Origin: Chitinophagaceae bacterium | Lineage (GTDB): Bacteria; Bacteroidota; Bacteroidia; Chitinophagales; Chitinophagaceae | Length of the DNA: 32,548 nt | Assembly: GCA_026786345.1 (NCBI GenBank) | Contig: JAJAYD010000340.1 | Span: 1-32,548, forward strand | Reading direction: 5' to 3' | Shown: piece after piece, positions 17,618 through 26,098 of the stretch | How the letters are laid out: each line of letters opens with the position of its first letter | Numbering within the stretch: position 1 is the first letter of the stretch | Translations under genes and position numbers: made by a program | The notes under the pieces: model-generated | The model's input: only the letters and a program-made list of their open reading frames with translations | The model's database searches: none | What the model was told of the DNA's origin: nothing

Positions 17618-18760
17618 TTATCCTTTCAGTGCCTCCCTGGCAATTACAATTTTTTGAATTTCACTGGTGCCTTCTCCAATAGTACAAAGCTTGGCATCCC
17701 TGTAAAATTTCTCTACCGGAAAGTCTTTGGTGTAACCGTAGCCACCAAAAACTTGAATGGCATCCGTTGCCACTTTAACTGCCACTTCGCTTGCATAATA
17801 TTTAGCCATCGCAGCCTGTTTCGTCATCTTCTCCCCTCTTACTTTAAGATCGCAAGCCTGTGCAATTAGTAAATCAGCAGCCTCAATTTCTGTAGCCATA
17901 TCGGCAAGCTTAAAACTAATTCCCTGGAAATTTGCAATAGGCTGATCGAACTGATAACGTTCTTTTGAATACTTTTTAGCAGCCTCGTAAGCACCTTTTG
18001 CTATGCCAAGACTTAAGGCTGCGATCGAAATTCTTCCTCCATCCAAAACCTTCATAGCCTGGTGAAACCCATCGCCTACTTCACCAATTCGCTGCGAATC
18101 ATTTATCCGGCAATTATCAAAAATCATTTCTGCTGTTTCGCTGGCTCGCATTCCTAATTTATTCTCCTTTTTACCACCTGAGAACCCCGGTGTGCCTCTT
18201 TCTACAATAAAGGCTGTACTGTTACTGCTGGTGCGTCTGTCGCCGGTACGGGCAACCACCACGGCCACGTCGCCTGAAATTCCATGGGTGATCCAACTTT
18301 TTGTTCCGTTCAATACCCATTCATCACCTTCCTGTACTGCAATGGTTTTCATGTTGCCTGCATCACTTCCGGTATTAGGTTCTGTTAAACCCCATGCGCC
18401 AATAAATTCAGCAGAAGATAACTTTGGTAAATACTTTCTTTTCTGCTCTTCGTTGCCAAACAACATAATGTGCCCGGTACATAAAGAATTGTGAGCAGCT
18501 ACACTCAACCCAATCGATCCACATACTTTTGAAATTTCCTGTATAGCAACATTGTATTCAAAATAGCTTAACCCGGAACCACCATATTCCTCAGGTACCA
18601 AAATACCCATCAGACCTAGTTTGCCCAATTCTTTAAATACCTCCACCGGAAAATGCTGGGGTTCATCCCATTCCATTACATGCGGCCTGATGAATTTATT
18701 AGCAAAATCACGGGCTGTCTGAGCTACCTGTTGTGTTATATCTTCAATTTCAAAATCCAT
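17618..18760 (-). CDS. Acyl-CoA dehydrogenase
   Basis: FAD-dependent flavoenzyme that makes the alpha-beta double bond in acyl-CoA during fatty acid or branched-chain amino acid breakdown, passing electrons to ETF. The 380 residues match the family. Seen: AWGLTEPNTGSDAGNMKT (FAD-binding signature), GTKSWITHG, and VFGGYGYTKDFPVEKFYRD followed by CTIGEGTSEIQ, whose Glu sits at the short/medium-chain catalytic base position. Chain-length preference cannot be fixed; the sequence is of the butyryl/short-chain type. It is transcribed alone on the minus strand. Confidence 0.95.
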   Translation of the reverse strand: MDFEIEDITQQVAQTARDFANKFIRPHVMEWDEPQHFPVEVFKELGKLGLMGILVPEEYGGSGLSYFEYNVAIQEISKVCGSIGLSVAAHNSLCTGHIMLFGNEEQKRKYLPKLSSAEFIGAWGLTEPNTGSDAGNMKTIAVQEGDEWVLNGTKSWITHGISGDVAVVVARTGDRRTSSNSTAFIVERGTPGFSGGKKENKLGMRASETAEMIFDNCRINDSQRIGEVGDGFHQAMKVLDGGRISIAALSLGIAKGAYEAAKKYSKERYQFDQPIANFQGISFKLADMATEIEAADLLIAQACDLKVRGEKMTKQAAMAKYYASEVAVKVATDAIQVFGGYGYTKDFPVEKFYRDAKLCTIGEGTSEIQKIVIAREALKG

Positions 18761-18890
18761 AATAATAAGTTGGCTGCTAAATTACATTAATCAGATTGTG
18801 CAAGTACAAAAGCTAACATCGGCATAAAGATTTAGTGGTTATACTGGTTTTGTAAAAACAATGACCTGCCATAAACAGTTATGCCGAACC

Positions 18891-19004
18891 GGTGCATCCC
18901 AAAGTGTCGCTGTTGGTCAGGCGACCAACAGCGGCGCAGCAGGCCGTTGGCGGTCGCCTGACCGCCAACAAGTCCCCATTGAGGTGCCACAATTTGGATG
19001 CACC
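18891..19004. repeat. GC-rich nested palindromic element (REP/REPIN-like)
   Basis: Two strong hairpins lie inside an outer inverted repeat. Outer arms: GGTGCATCC plus AAA at 18891-18903 against TTTGGATGCACC ending at 19004, with a one-base bulge. Hairpin 1: an 11-bp perfect stem (18908-18918 / 18923-18933) with loop AGGC. Hairpin 2: a 10-bp perfect stem (18946-18955 / 18960-18969) with loop GCCT. The two loops are complementary, and the cores GGTCAGGCGACC and GGTCGCCTGACC are reverse complements. The element is much richer in GC than its surroundings. It lies in the 381-bp gap between acyl-CoA dehydrogenase and the 204-aa gene; I see no gene in the rest of that gap. Confidence 0.75.
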
Positions 19005-19141
19005 TATGCCAAACTAATGATCCGTTTTAAACAATTACACATACAGAGGAAGGTTTCGTTTAATACCTGGCTGAGATTATTATGCTGGCATAACTCTGGT
19101 ATTACTTACAGGGTTCAGGCAAATTTTTTAAAAGAAAAGGA

Positions 19142-19756
19142 ATGAAAATGCAAGACTATACAGGCATACTTCCTGCACAGTATACAGGAAAAGAAATTGC
19201 AGCCGAAGCATCCGTAACCTTACCCACCCCCGACGAAGCGATCACCTTATTCAACCAGGGTAAAAAACGATTGCTATTGGTGGATAAATGGCAAAAACTG
19301 GTGGGGATGGTTAGTGCTGATTTTTGTGTTATGGATTGTAATGGAAACAAAACCGGCAGAGCGATTGAAAAAGGTAGTCTGCTGCGCATTGATATACCAG
19401 GCCCCCGCAACAGTGATGGCGATGGGTATGATTGGGTTTTGGTGGAGGATTTGAAAGAGATAGATGAGGATGATATACAAACCATTGCTTTTAGAGTGAG
19501 GCCAACAAACAACCCAAAAGGCAACACAAACAATATCGCTCATTTCTATGACAAGGAATCAACGAGTAGTTTCATAATCACCAGAAAAGAGACTACTGTT
19601 TATGCTAACATCATTGACCGGAATATAAAACCAAATAACGACACAGATTCAATAGTAGATAACATTAGAAATATGCCAGTCGCCATAGGGGCAATTGGCC
19701 TGTTATCAAAAGTTCAATGGCAAAGCCTTGCTGAAGGTTTATTAAAACCCGAATAA
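19142..19756 (+). CDS. Hypothetical protein, 204 aa
   Basis: I do not recognise this protein. It has no signal peptide or membrane segment and looks cytosolic. The middle (about 75-125) contains ILRIDIPGPRNSDGDGYDWVLVE-like and QTIAFRVRPTNNPKG stretches suggesting a beta-rich fold; the following part (about 130-160) has AHFYDKESTSSFIITRK, and the C-terminal 40 residues are predicted helical (VDNIRNMPVAIGAIGLLSK). The start is the ATG at 19142 (a second ATG lies at 19148), with an AAGGA just upstream. The gene stands alone between the palindromic repeat and a convergent gene 27 bp away. Confidence 0.65.
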   Translation: MKMQDYTGILPAQYTGKEIAAEASVTLPTPDEAITLFNQGKKRLLLVDKWQKLVGMVSADFCVMDCNGNKTGRAIEKGSLLRIDIPGPRNSDGDGYDWVLVEDLKEIDEDDIQTIAFRVRPTNNPKGNTNNIAHFYDKESTSSFIITRKETTVYANIIDRNIKPNNDTDSIVDNIRNMPVAIGAIGLLSKVQWQSLAEGLLKPE

Positions 19757-19783
19757 TCCTGAAAATGTTTCATATCAAAATTA

Positions 19784-20740
19784 TTATAGAGAAAGGTATG
19801 GGCTTATTTTAAGATAGTATTCGGGTGAGATGATCTCAATCTTTTGCAAATCCAAAAGGTTTGCATAATTGCCATGTTGCTCCCGGTAACGAACAATGGC
19901 ATTGGCAATATTCCATGTCATGTAAGGATGGGCTTTCAGTTGCTTTGCATCGGCAGTATTTACATTGATTGTAGCCACTACAGGATGTTCGCATTGCAAC
20001 TGCTTCCTGATTAACTGGAAGGTGCTATCAGGTAAACCATAAGTTTCGCCCAATTGGGCTACCGTAACAAAGCCTCCCAATCTATTTCTAAAATTAATAA
20101 TTCTTGAAGCGAGTTTGTTTCCAATGCCTGGCAATGCTACGAATGCATTTGAATCAGCCTCATTAATATCAATAATTGATAAAGCAGGTTTGTTTGACAC
20201 ATAGGTATTAGCGAACGTTGGTTTAGCAGCAACAGAGGCAATTTCAGTGTTCAATTTTGCAATTCTAACATAGGGCAACAACCTTTCTGACTGCCCCTGT
20301 TTTAGACCATAAATCTTTGTAATATCCTCCGGCTGTCTGAATTTATAACCCTTATTTATAAAATTTTGAATGGTCTGAATAGTTTTATCTCTTACCCCCA
20401 AACGCTTCCATCCATCAACAGACAATGTGTTAGGATCAAATTCAAATAGTTCGCCCTTGACTTCTTTGTTAAACGTATTCTTAGGATGATAAAAATCAAC
20501 GTTGTCGTTCCTTTCTCTGTCGTAAGATTTATACGGGCTGCTGCTATCGACTGTTATCTTTAAGGCAGCGATCTGCTTTATTAGAGCAGTACGATCTATA
20601 TTTTGAGTTGGTGGATGAAATACCCTTGGAATAATATAAAAAGCACCAACGGCCAATATTAGTAAGATGACGATACCTGTTCTTTCTCTTTTGCTAAACG
20701 TAAAATAATCTTTTACAATGGCCGACCACCAATATTTCAT
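19784..20740 (-). CDS. Membrane-anchored helix-hairpin-helix (ComEA-like) protein
   Basis: A 318-aa protein with one N-terminal membrane helix (about 22-40) after a basic cytosolic start, then three helix-hairpin-helix units: about 95-150 (VDGWKRLGVRDKTIQTI), about 190-245 (DINEADSNAFVALPGIGNK, the best match) and about 255-315 (NVNTADAKQLKAHPYMTWN). Such repeats bind DNA without sequence specificity, as in the ComEA DNA-uptake receptor. A single-anchor topology would put the repeats in the periplasm. A role in DNA uptake is inferred from the family only; no other competence gene is in the window. It lies 37 bp downstream of the MBL-fold gene on the same strand and may share its transcript. 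Confidence 0.85.
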   Translation of the reverse strand: MKYWWSAIVKDYFTFSKRERTGIVILLILAVGAFYIIPRVFHPPTQNIDRTALIKQIAALKITVDSSSPYKSYDRERNDNVDFYHPKNTFNKEVKGELFEFDPNTLSVDGWKRLGVRDKTIQTIQNFINKGYKFRQPEDITKIYGLKQGQSERLLPYVRIAKLNTEIASVAAKPTFANTYVSNKPALSIIDINEADSNAFVALPGIGNKLASRIINFRNRLGGFVTVAQLGETYGLPDSTFQLIRKQLQCEHPVVATINVNTADAKQLKAHPYMTWNIANAIVRYREQHGNYANLLDLQKIEIISPEYYLKISPYLSL

Positions 20741-20777
20741 AAAGGCTAGTTTGTTGCAGAAAAAGAAAATTACTTAT

Positions 20778-21554
20778 TTAAAGGGACAATGTCAATCCAT
20801 CATAAGCAAGGCCAATACCTTCGCGTAAGCCTGGCGATATCTCTTTATGCAAACCCAATTGGTGGCTAATATGGGTAAACCACGCTTTGGGAACGCCCAG
20901 TTCGTTAACCACATTAATCGCTTCACTCAAAGAAAAATGCGAGATGTGACTTTGGTGTCGTAAAGCATTCAGCACTATACATTCACTTCCCAAAATCTTC
21001 TCTCTCTCTTCGGCAGCTATTTTGTTTGCATCAGTAATGTAGGTAAACTTTCCAAACCTAAAACCATACACTTTCATCTTATGATGCCATACTTCAATGG
21101 GGGTAATTGGTATGTCTCCTATCGAAAATGGCTCTAATGAAATTTCATGTAATTCAATTGCCGGCACACCCGGATACCTGATCTCTTCAAAGGCATAGGG
21201 TATTTCCTTTTTAATACCATTTAGCGATTGGTGATTGCCATACACTTTGGTGGCTTTTCCGGTAAAGAATTGAAAAGGCCGGGTATCGTCTATGCCAGCT
21301 ACATGGTCTTTGTGGGGGTGGGTAATCAGGAGCGCATCAATGTGAGTGATCTTATAGTTCAACATTTGGGCACGAAAATCGGGGGTGGCATCAACAACAA
21401 TCGATGTTGACGGTGACTGAACTAAAATGCTGCTTCGTAACCGATTGTCTTTGGGATCGGCTGATGCACAAACCTCGCAAGGGCAGCCAATCATAGGCAC
21501 TCCGCTGCTGGTTCCGGTACCCAGGAAAGTTATTTTTAATGGTGGAAAATTCAC
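20778..21554 (-). CDS. MBL-fold metallo-hydrolase, PhnP-like
   Basis: A 258-aa metallo-beta-lactamase-fold phosphodiesterase-like enzyme. The dinuclear metal motif HPHKDH (His79, His81, Asp83, His84) is present, with further ligands likely in WHHKM, TDANK and the C-terminal THISHQ. The N-terminal LGTGTSSGVP and the Cys24-x-Cys26-x2-Cys29 cluster match the structural zinc site of PhnP, which cleaves cyclic phosphodiesters. No phosphonate genes accompany it, so the substrate is unknown. The start is a GTG at 21554, four nt after a perfect -7 element. The helix-hairpin-helix gene follows it. Confidence 0.9.
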   Translation of the reverse strand: MNFPPLKITFLGTGTSSGVPMIGCPCEVCASADPKDNRLRSSILVQSPSTSIVVDATPDFRAQMLNYKITHIDALLITHPHKDHVAGIDDTRPFQFFTGKATKVYGNHQSLNGIKKEIPYAFEEIRYPGVPAIELHEISLEPFSIGDIPITPIEVWHHKMKVYGFRFGKFTYITDANKIAAEEREKILGSECIVLNALRHQSHISHFSLSEAINVVNELGVPKAWFTHISHQLGLHKEISPGLREGIGLAYDGLTLSL

Positions 21555-21558
21555 AGCG

Positions 21559-21566
21559 CAAACCTA
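21559..21566 (-). promoter_or_regulatory. -7 element immediately before the MBL-fold gene
   Basis: On the minus strand TAGGTTTG, then CGCT, then the GTG start. The 4-nt spacing predicts a leaderless or near-leaderless mRNA and fixes the GTG as the start. Confidence 0.45.
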
Positions 21567-21667
21567 CACGAAAATGACAAATGAAAGGAGGTTGATAAAA
21601 TGCAGCATCTCATCTTAACAGCAGAATAAAGAGCGGGTTTATTTGATTACTATTATAACCTAAACAT

Positions 21668-21970
21668 TTAAAACAAACTATTTGGGTCTGTTTCCTGCTT
21701 GCCGGTAAGCTCCGCTTTCTTTACAACCTCATTGTATATTTTTTGAGATTCCAATGTTAGCCGATCATATTGTATGTTAAGCTGTGGCAACAATTCAATC
21801 ATTGTATTAATCTTACCCTCCGTATTTAAAAACTTATTCAAAACAATTACTTTTCTTTCTTCCAGAATGCAATAGCCACTTTGAAAATTGCCGCGTTCAT
21901 ACCTGATAACATACCCAGATTCTTCCAGAACTTTCTCAAGCTTATTTAAAGTTGTCGCATTGTACTTCAT
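21668..21970 (-). CDS. Conserved-looking hypothetical protein, 100 aa
   Basis: A small cytosolic protein starting MKYNATTLNKLEKVLEESGY. The first half has alternating helix and strand character (VIRYERGNFQSGYCILEERKVIVLNKFLN), the second is helical (about 48-90). It resembles small Bacteroidota proteins of unknown function that I recall from memory; I cannot name a domain. The ATG at 21970 is 4 nt after a perfect -7 element. It lies downstream of porX on the same strand with a 107-bp gap, and its own promoter makes cotranscription unnecessary. Confidence 0.7.
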   Translation of the reverse strand: MKYNATTLNKLEKVLEESGYVIRYERGNFQSGYCILEERKVIVLNKFLNTEGKINTMIELLPQLNIQYDRLTLESQKIYNEVVKKAELTGKQETDPNSLF

Positions 21971-21974
21971 GTTG

Positions 21975-21982
21975 CAAAACTA
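21975..21982 (-). promoter_or_regulatory. -7 element immediately before the 100-aa gene
   Basis: On the minus strand TAGTTTTG, then CAAC, then ATG, the same 4-nt spacing as lipB and the MBL-fold gene. Confidence 0.45.
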
Positions 21983-22077
21983 TGATGGTTCATTTTCATA
22001 TAAACCTGTTTACAAAGTAATTATCCACACATAATGGTGATAAATTGCATGGAAGTAAAATCTAACGAAGCCTGGGT

Positions 22078-23637
22078 TTATGAAACCTTGCTTACCATTT
22101 TTATAACCGGTATAATCATTTCCTCCATACTTATTCCTCCATGCTGAAAGGTATTCTTGTAATAATTTACGAAGTGATTGTAATTATTGGGGTAGCATAA
22201 AAAGCCATCTTCCTTTGCAAAAATAAAGGATGAGTTTACGTTCGGTACGGGCAATCCCGCCATCCTTGGGTCTTTAAAAGCCAGCACATCCTTATTGTCG
22301 TAGTTTAAATTTCGTCCATGTTTGTAACGAAGGTTGGTGGTAGTTTGCTTGTCGCCAATAACCTTACAAGGGGTTTTCACTTTTACCGTTCCGTGATCCG
22401 TGGCGAGTACCAGGTTAATCTTTTTATCAGCTATTTTCTTTAATGCCTGAAATAATGGCGAATGCTCAAACCAACTGCGGGTAATGCTTCTATAGCTAAT
22501 TTCATCGCCGGCCAGTTCTTTCAGCACTTCCATTTCGGTACGTGCATGACTGAGCATATCAACAAAATTGTAAATAATGATATTAAGATCATTGCCCAGC
22601 AGGTTATGAATATTATTTACCAATTGCTGCCCGTCGTGATTGTTTACAATTTTTGTGTAACTGTGTTTTATATCGGTTTGTCTCAAACGCTTTAACTGGC
22701 CTTTAAAAAATGTTTCTTCAAAAAGGTTTTTGCCACCTTGCTCGTCATCGTTTTTCCATTCAACCGGAAACTGTTTTTCTATTTCTATAGGCATTAAACC
22801 ACTAAATATGGCATTGCGGCAATATTGCGTTGCTGTGGGTAATATGCTGTAAAAAGTTTCTTCTTCCAGTATTCTAAAATGTTCAGCAAAAATGGGTTGT
22901 ATAGCCTTCCACTGATCAAACCGAAGGTTATCAATCAACAGGAAAAAAGTAGGTGTTCCCTTCTCTACATGTGGTAATACTTTATACTGCATTAAAGTAT
23001 TACTCATGATAGGTGCATCGTTGCGGGGGTCTATCCATGAGAGGTAGTTGCGACTGATGAACTTAAAGAACTCAGTATTTGCTTCCTGTTTTTGACTCTG
23101 TAAAATTTCCTGCATTTCAGGGCTGTCACTCTTCTCCATTTCCAGTTCCCAATACACCAGCTTCTTGTAAATTTCCATCCAATCGTTAAAATCAGGATTG
23201 CTATTGAGTGCGGTAAACAAATGACGGAACTGTTGTTGATAAGCCGAAGTGGTTTTTTCAGCAACCAACCGTTTATTGTCAATAATTTTTTTAAGGCTTA
23301 ACCATACCTGGTTAGGGTTTACGGGCTTTATCAGGTAATCACTTATCTCGTTACCAATAGCCTCATCCATCAAATTCTCCGTCTCATTCTTGGTTATTAA
23401 AACAATGGGTATCTGGCTGTTTATTTCTTTTATTTGAGCAAGGGTTTCCAAACCAGTCAGGCCCGGCATGCTTTCATCCATCAACACCACATCCACTAAA
23501 TTTCCTTTTACATAATCTACTGCATCAGCGCCATTGGTTAATGTATGCACTTCGTAACCCTTGTTCTCAAGAAAAAGTTTCTGACTTTGCAGACTTTCAA
23601 TTTCATCGTCAACCCATAAAATTTTAGCAGCTGGCAT
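22078..23637 (-). CDS. porX: PorX-type response regulator with PglZ phosphodiesterase domain
   Basis: A 519-aa two-domain regulator. Residues 1-120 are a receiver domain: acidic pair D10/D11, phosphoacceptor Asp54 in LMDESMPG, Thr82 and Lys104 (YLIKPVNP). A helical linker (about 125-205) leads to a PglZ domain of the alkaline phosphatase superfamily (about 230-515), with FFLLIDNLRFDQW (metal-binding Asp), SILPTATQYCRNA (Thr nucleophile region) and LATDHGTVKVK plus a late GGISMEEMIIP. This architecture is that of PorX, which with the PorY kinase controls the type IX secretion system in Porphyromonas and relatives; its PglZ part has been reported to cleave oligonucleotides. A T9SS cargo gene lies near the window end, consistent with that role. 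No porY is in the window. Confidence 0.88.
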   Translation of the reverse strand: MPAAKILWVDDEIESLQSQKLFLENKGYEVHTLTNGADAVDYVKGNLVDVVLMDESMPGLTGLETLAQIKEINSQIPIVLITKNETENLMDEAIGNEISDYLIKPVNPNQVWLSLKKIIDNKRLVAEKTTSAYQQQFRHLFTALNSNPDFNDWMEIYKKLVYWELEMEKSDSPEMQEILQSQKQEANTEFFKFISRNYLSWIDPRNDAPIMSNTLMQYKVLPHVEKGTPTFFLLIDNLRFDQWKAIQPIFAEHFRILEEETFYSILPTATQYCRNAIFSGLMPIEIEKQFPVEWKNDDEQGGKNLFEETFFKGQLKRLRQTDIKHSYTKIVNNHDGQQLVNNIHNLLGNDLNIIIYNFVDMLSHARTEMEVLKELAGDEISYRSITRSWFEHSPLFQALKKIADKKINLVLATDHGTVKVKTPCKVIGDKQTTTNLRYKHGRNLNYDNKDVLAFKDPRMAGLPVPNVNSSFIFAKEDGFLCYPNNYNHFVNYYKNTFQHGGISMEEMIIPVIKMVSKVS

Positions 23638-23662
23638 AGTTCATATTATTTTAGACTTCAAT

Positions 23663-23670
23663 CAAAAATA
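23663..23670 (-). promoter_or_regulatory. -7 element for porX
   Basis: On the minus strand TATTTTTG matches TAnnTTTG exactly, 25 bp before the porX ATG. It is nearly back to back with the plus-strand element at 23692. Confidence 0.4.
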
Positions 23671-23691
23671 CCCCATTCACTATCGGCAATG

Positions 23692-23699
23692 TAGATTTG
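23692..23699 (+). promoter_or_regulatory. -7 element for the HD phosphohydrolase gene
   Basis: TAGATTTG matches TAnnTTTG exactly, 33 bp before the ATG at 23733. The TTG at 23697 lies inside this element, which argues against it as the start codon. Confidence 0.45.
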
Positions 23700-23732
23700 C
23701 TGCACCAAAATTTATTTTTAACAAGAACTTTC

Positions 23733-24947
23733 ATGCCTCACACTTTGCGCAAAATAATTAACGATCCTGTCTATGGCTTCATAACCATTAACCATCCACT
23801 CATTTTTAAAGTTATTAGCCATCCCTATTTTCAAAGACTTCGTCGTATCAATCAAATGGCACTGGCCTTATTGGTTTACCCCGGTGCTGTACATACACGT
23901 TTGCATCATTCTTTGGGTGCCTATCATTTAATGTGTAATGCAATTACGGAGTTGTGTAGTAAAGGCGCAGCTATTACCCCCGAAGAAGAAATTGCCGTAA
24001 AAGCAGCCATTCTTCTGCACGATATTGGCCATGGGCCCTTTAGCCACGCATTGGAAAACGAATTGTTGCCCGGCATTCATCACGAAGAAATGAGCTTGCA
24101 AATGATGCATGCTATGAATGATGAATTTGATGGGAAGCTTACGATGGCCATAGAAATTTTTACAGATCAATATCCCAAGAAATTTCTTCATCAATTGGTA
24201 AGTGGCCAACTTGATATGGATCGGATGGATTATTTGACAAGGGACAGTTTTTTTACTGGAGTTAGCGAAGGAGTCATTGGTTACGATCGCATTTTAAAGA
24301 TGCTTACCATTCACCATGGCCAGCTAATGGTGGAAGAAAAAGGCATCTATAGCATCGAAAAATTTTTGGTTGCCCGCCGCTTAATGTATTGGCAGGTCTA
24401 CCTGCATAAAACTGTTATGGTTGCCGAAAAAATGTTGATACAAGTTACCAGGCGTGTCCGGTTTTTATATGAGTCAGGTGCTTTGGATCTCTCAACCGGA
24501 ACGCCTGTTGATTTTTTCATTACCAAATATTCGGGCAGCATGAACCCGGAGGCGCATCAAAACTTTTGCAGCATGGACGATTTTGATTTTATCCACTGCC
24601 TTAAAGTATGGAGCCGTTCTGCTGACGTGGTATTATCAACCTTGTGCATCAATATTTTAAACAGGCAACTGTTGAAAATAAAATTGCAGGGCGAGCCTTT
24701 TAACAATCAGTTGATGCAACAAAAAATAAACGAAGTTTGTCAATTGCTTCAAATAACTGCTGAAGAGGCATCCTATTTTGTTTTTTCCGGCGAAGCCGTA
24801 AACACCATGTATCAAACCAACGACGAACGAATCAATATACTTTTCAAAGACGGACAGGTAAAAGATATTTCACAAGTTGATAACGCACTCATCCATAAAA
24901 CTCTGGCCAGCGCTGTAAAAAAATTTTACATTTGTTTTTATCAATAG
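23733..24947 (+). CDS. HD-domain phosphohydrolase (dGTPase/SAMHD1-like)
   Basis: A 404-aa metal-dependent phosphohydrolase of the HD superfamily, related to bacterial dNTP triphosphohydrolases and SAMHD1. Seen: HPYFQRLRRINQMAL (conserved N-terminal segment), HTRLHHSLG with the first metal His, LLHDIGHGPFSH with His96 and Asp97, and SGQLDMDRMDYLTRDS, which supplies the fourth metal ligand. The C-terminal 150 residues carry no separate domain I can name. Substrate is unproven: dNTPs are the family expectation. The start is the ATG at 23733 (MPHTLRKIINDPVYG), as argued by the promoter position. It is divergent from porX. Confidence 0.88.
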   Translation: MPHTLRKIINDPVYGFITINHPLIFKVISHPYFQRLRRINQMALALLVYPGAVHTRLHHSLGAYHLMCNAITELCSKGAAITPEEEIAVKAAILLHDIGHGPFSHALENELLPGIHHEEMSLQMMHAMNDEFDGKLTMAIEIFTDQYPKKFLHQLVSGQLDMDRMDYLTRDSFFTGVSEGVIGYDRILKMLTIHHGQLMVEEKGIYSIEKFLVARRLMYWQVYLHKTVMVAEKMLIQVTRRVRFLYESGALDLSTGTPVDFFITKYSGSMNPEAHQNFCSMDDFDFIHCLKVWSRSADVVLSTLCINILNRQLLKIKLQGEPFNNQLMQQKINEVCQLLQITAEEASYFVFSGEAVNTMYQTNDERINILFKDGQVKDISQVDNALIHKTLASAVKKFYICFYQ

Positions 24948-25024
24948 CTTTATGCATTAGCGATAGGCCATTATAGTAACATGGTTACCAGCTAAAAGCT
25001 TTCAGCTTTAGCAAATTTTAAAAC

Positions 25025-26086
25025 ATGACATTTTCAGCAACCCAAATAGCAGTTTTAATCAGTGGAAATATTGAAGGTGATGCCTCGGCATCCGTTGGCG
25101 GATTTGGTAGAATTGAAGATGCACAACATGGGCAATTGTCATTTTTGGCAAATCCCCGCTACGAAGAATTTTTATATCAAACCAATGCATCTATTGTAAT
25201 CATAAGCGATAAGCTTGAACTAAAACAACCAGTCACTCCAACCTTAATCAGGGTCGGCGATCCCTATTCGGCCTTTGCCACTTTGCTTAATCATTACCAG
25301 CAACTTAAAACACAACAGTTGCAGGGCATACAACAACCCAGCTATGTTGCTCCCTCTGCTACCTATGGTAATAATGTTTACATAGGGGCATTTGCCTATA
25401 TTGGCGAGGGCACAAAACTGGGAGATAATGTTAAAATTTTCCCTGGTGTTTATATTGGAAACAACGTACAAATTGGCGATAATTCACTCCTTCATCCCGG
25501 TGTAAAAGTTTACATCGACTGTGTAGTGGGCAAAAACGTAACCATACATGCCGGTACCGTTATTGGCGGCGATGGCTTTGGTTTTGCGCCTCAGCCTGAT
25601 GGTTCATTTAACAAAGTACCTCAAATAGGAAATGTTGTAATTGAAGACAATGTTGAGATTGGTTCAAACGCAACCATAGACAGGGCAACCATTGGCTCTA
25701 CTATTATCAGGTCGGGTGCCAAACTCGATAATCTTATACAGATTGCACACAATGTGGAAGTAGGCAGCAACACGGTAATTGCAGCACAGGCCGGCGTTAG
25801 TGGCTCCACAAAAATTGGAAGTAATGTTATGATTGGTGGCCAGGCCGGGGTGGTAGGCCATATTCAGATTGCCGATGGTAGCAAGATAAATGCCCAGAGT
25901 GGTGTTAGTAAATCTATAAAGCGCCCCAAAGCTGCTGTTACGGGTTCTCCGGCTTACGATTATACAAGTGCCCTGCGCAGCCAGGCAATTACCCGCAATT
26001 TACCCGAGCTTGAAAAACGAATAACCAATCTCGAAAACCAGATAAGGCAATTGGTTGATGAAAAAATGAATGTCGGCGAATTATAA
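25025..26086 (+). CDS. lpxD: UDP-3-O-acylglucosamine N-acyltransferase LpxD
   Basis: Third step of lipid A synthesis: adds a hydroxyacyl chain from ACP to the 2-amine of UDP-3-O-acyl-glucosamine. The 353 residues have an N-terminal uridine-binding domain (1-about 100), a left-handed beta helix of hexapeptide repeats (about 105-320) and a C-terminal helix that resembles a coiled coil ([15 protein letters not shown]). The catalytic His242 is in [19 protein letters not shown] is the conserved acyl-binding loop. A small hairpin lies in the leader (24991-25012). It is the first gene of the lipid A cluster; 254 bp with a repeat-like element separate it from lpxC-fabZ. Confidence 0.96.
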   Translation: MTFSATQIAVLISGNIEGDASASVGGFGRIEDAQHGQLSFLANPRYEEFLYQTNASIVIISDKLELKQPVTPTLIRVGDPYSAFATLLNHYQQLKTQQLQGIQQPSYVAPSATYGNNVYIGAFAYIGEGTKLGDNVKIFPGVYIGNNVQIGDNSLLHPGVKVYIDCVVGKNVTIHAGTVIGGDGFGFAPQPDGSFNKVPQIGNVVIEDNVEIGSNATIDRATIGSTIIRSGAKLDNLIQIAHNVEVGSNTVIAAQAGVSGSTKIGSNVMIGGQAGVVGHIQIADGSKINAQSGVSKSIKRPKAAVTGSPAYDYTSALRSQAITRNLPELEKRITNLENQIRQLVDEKMNVGEL

Positions 26087-26098
26087 ATTAAAAGTTTT

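Noticed and set aside
19067-19120. CTGAGA and ATGCTGGC motifs reminiscent of a TPP riboswitch
   Set aside because: The conserved parts are in the wrong spacing and lack the flanking helices, and the next gene has no thiamine link.
18861-19145. A 94-codon plus-strand open frame between acyl-CoA dehydrogenase and the 204-aa gene
   Set aside because: It runs straight through the palindromic repeat, has no recognisable protein features and no ribosome site.
23697-23732. TTG at 23697 as the start of the HD phosphohydrolase
   Set aside because: It falls inside a perfect -7 promoter element; the ATG at 23733 begins the conserved sequence.
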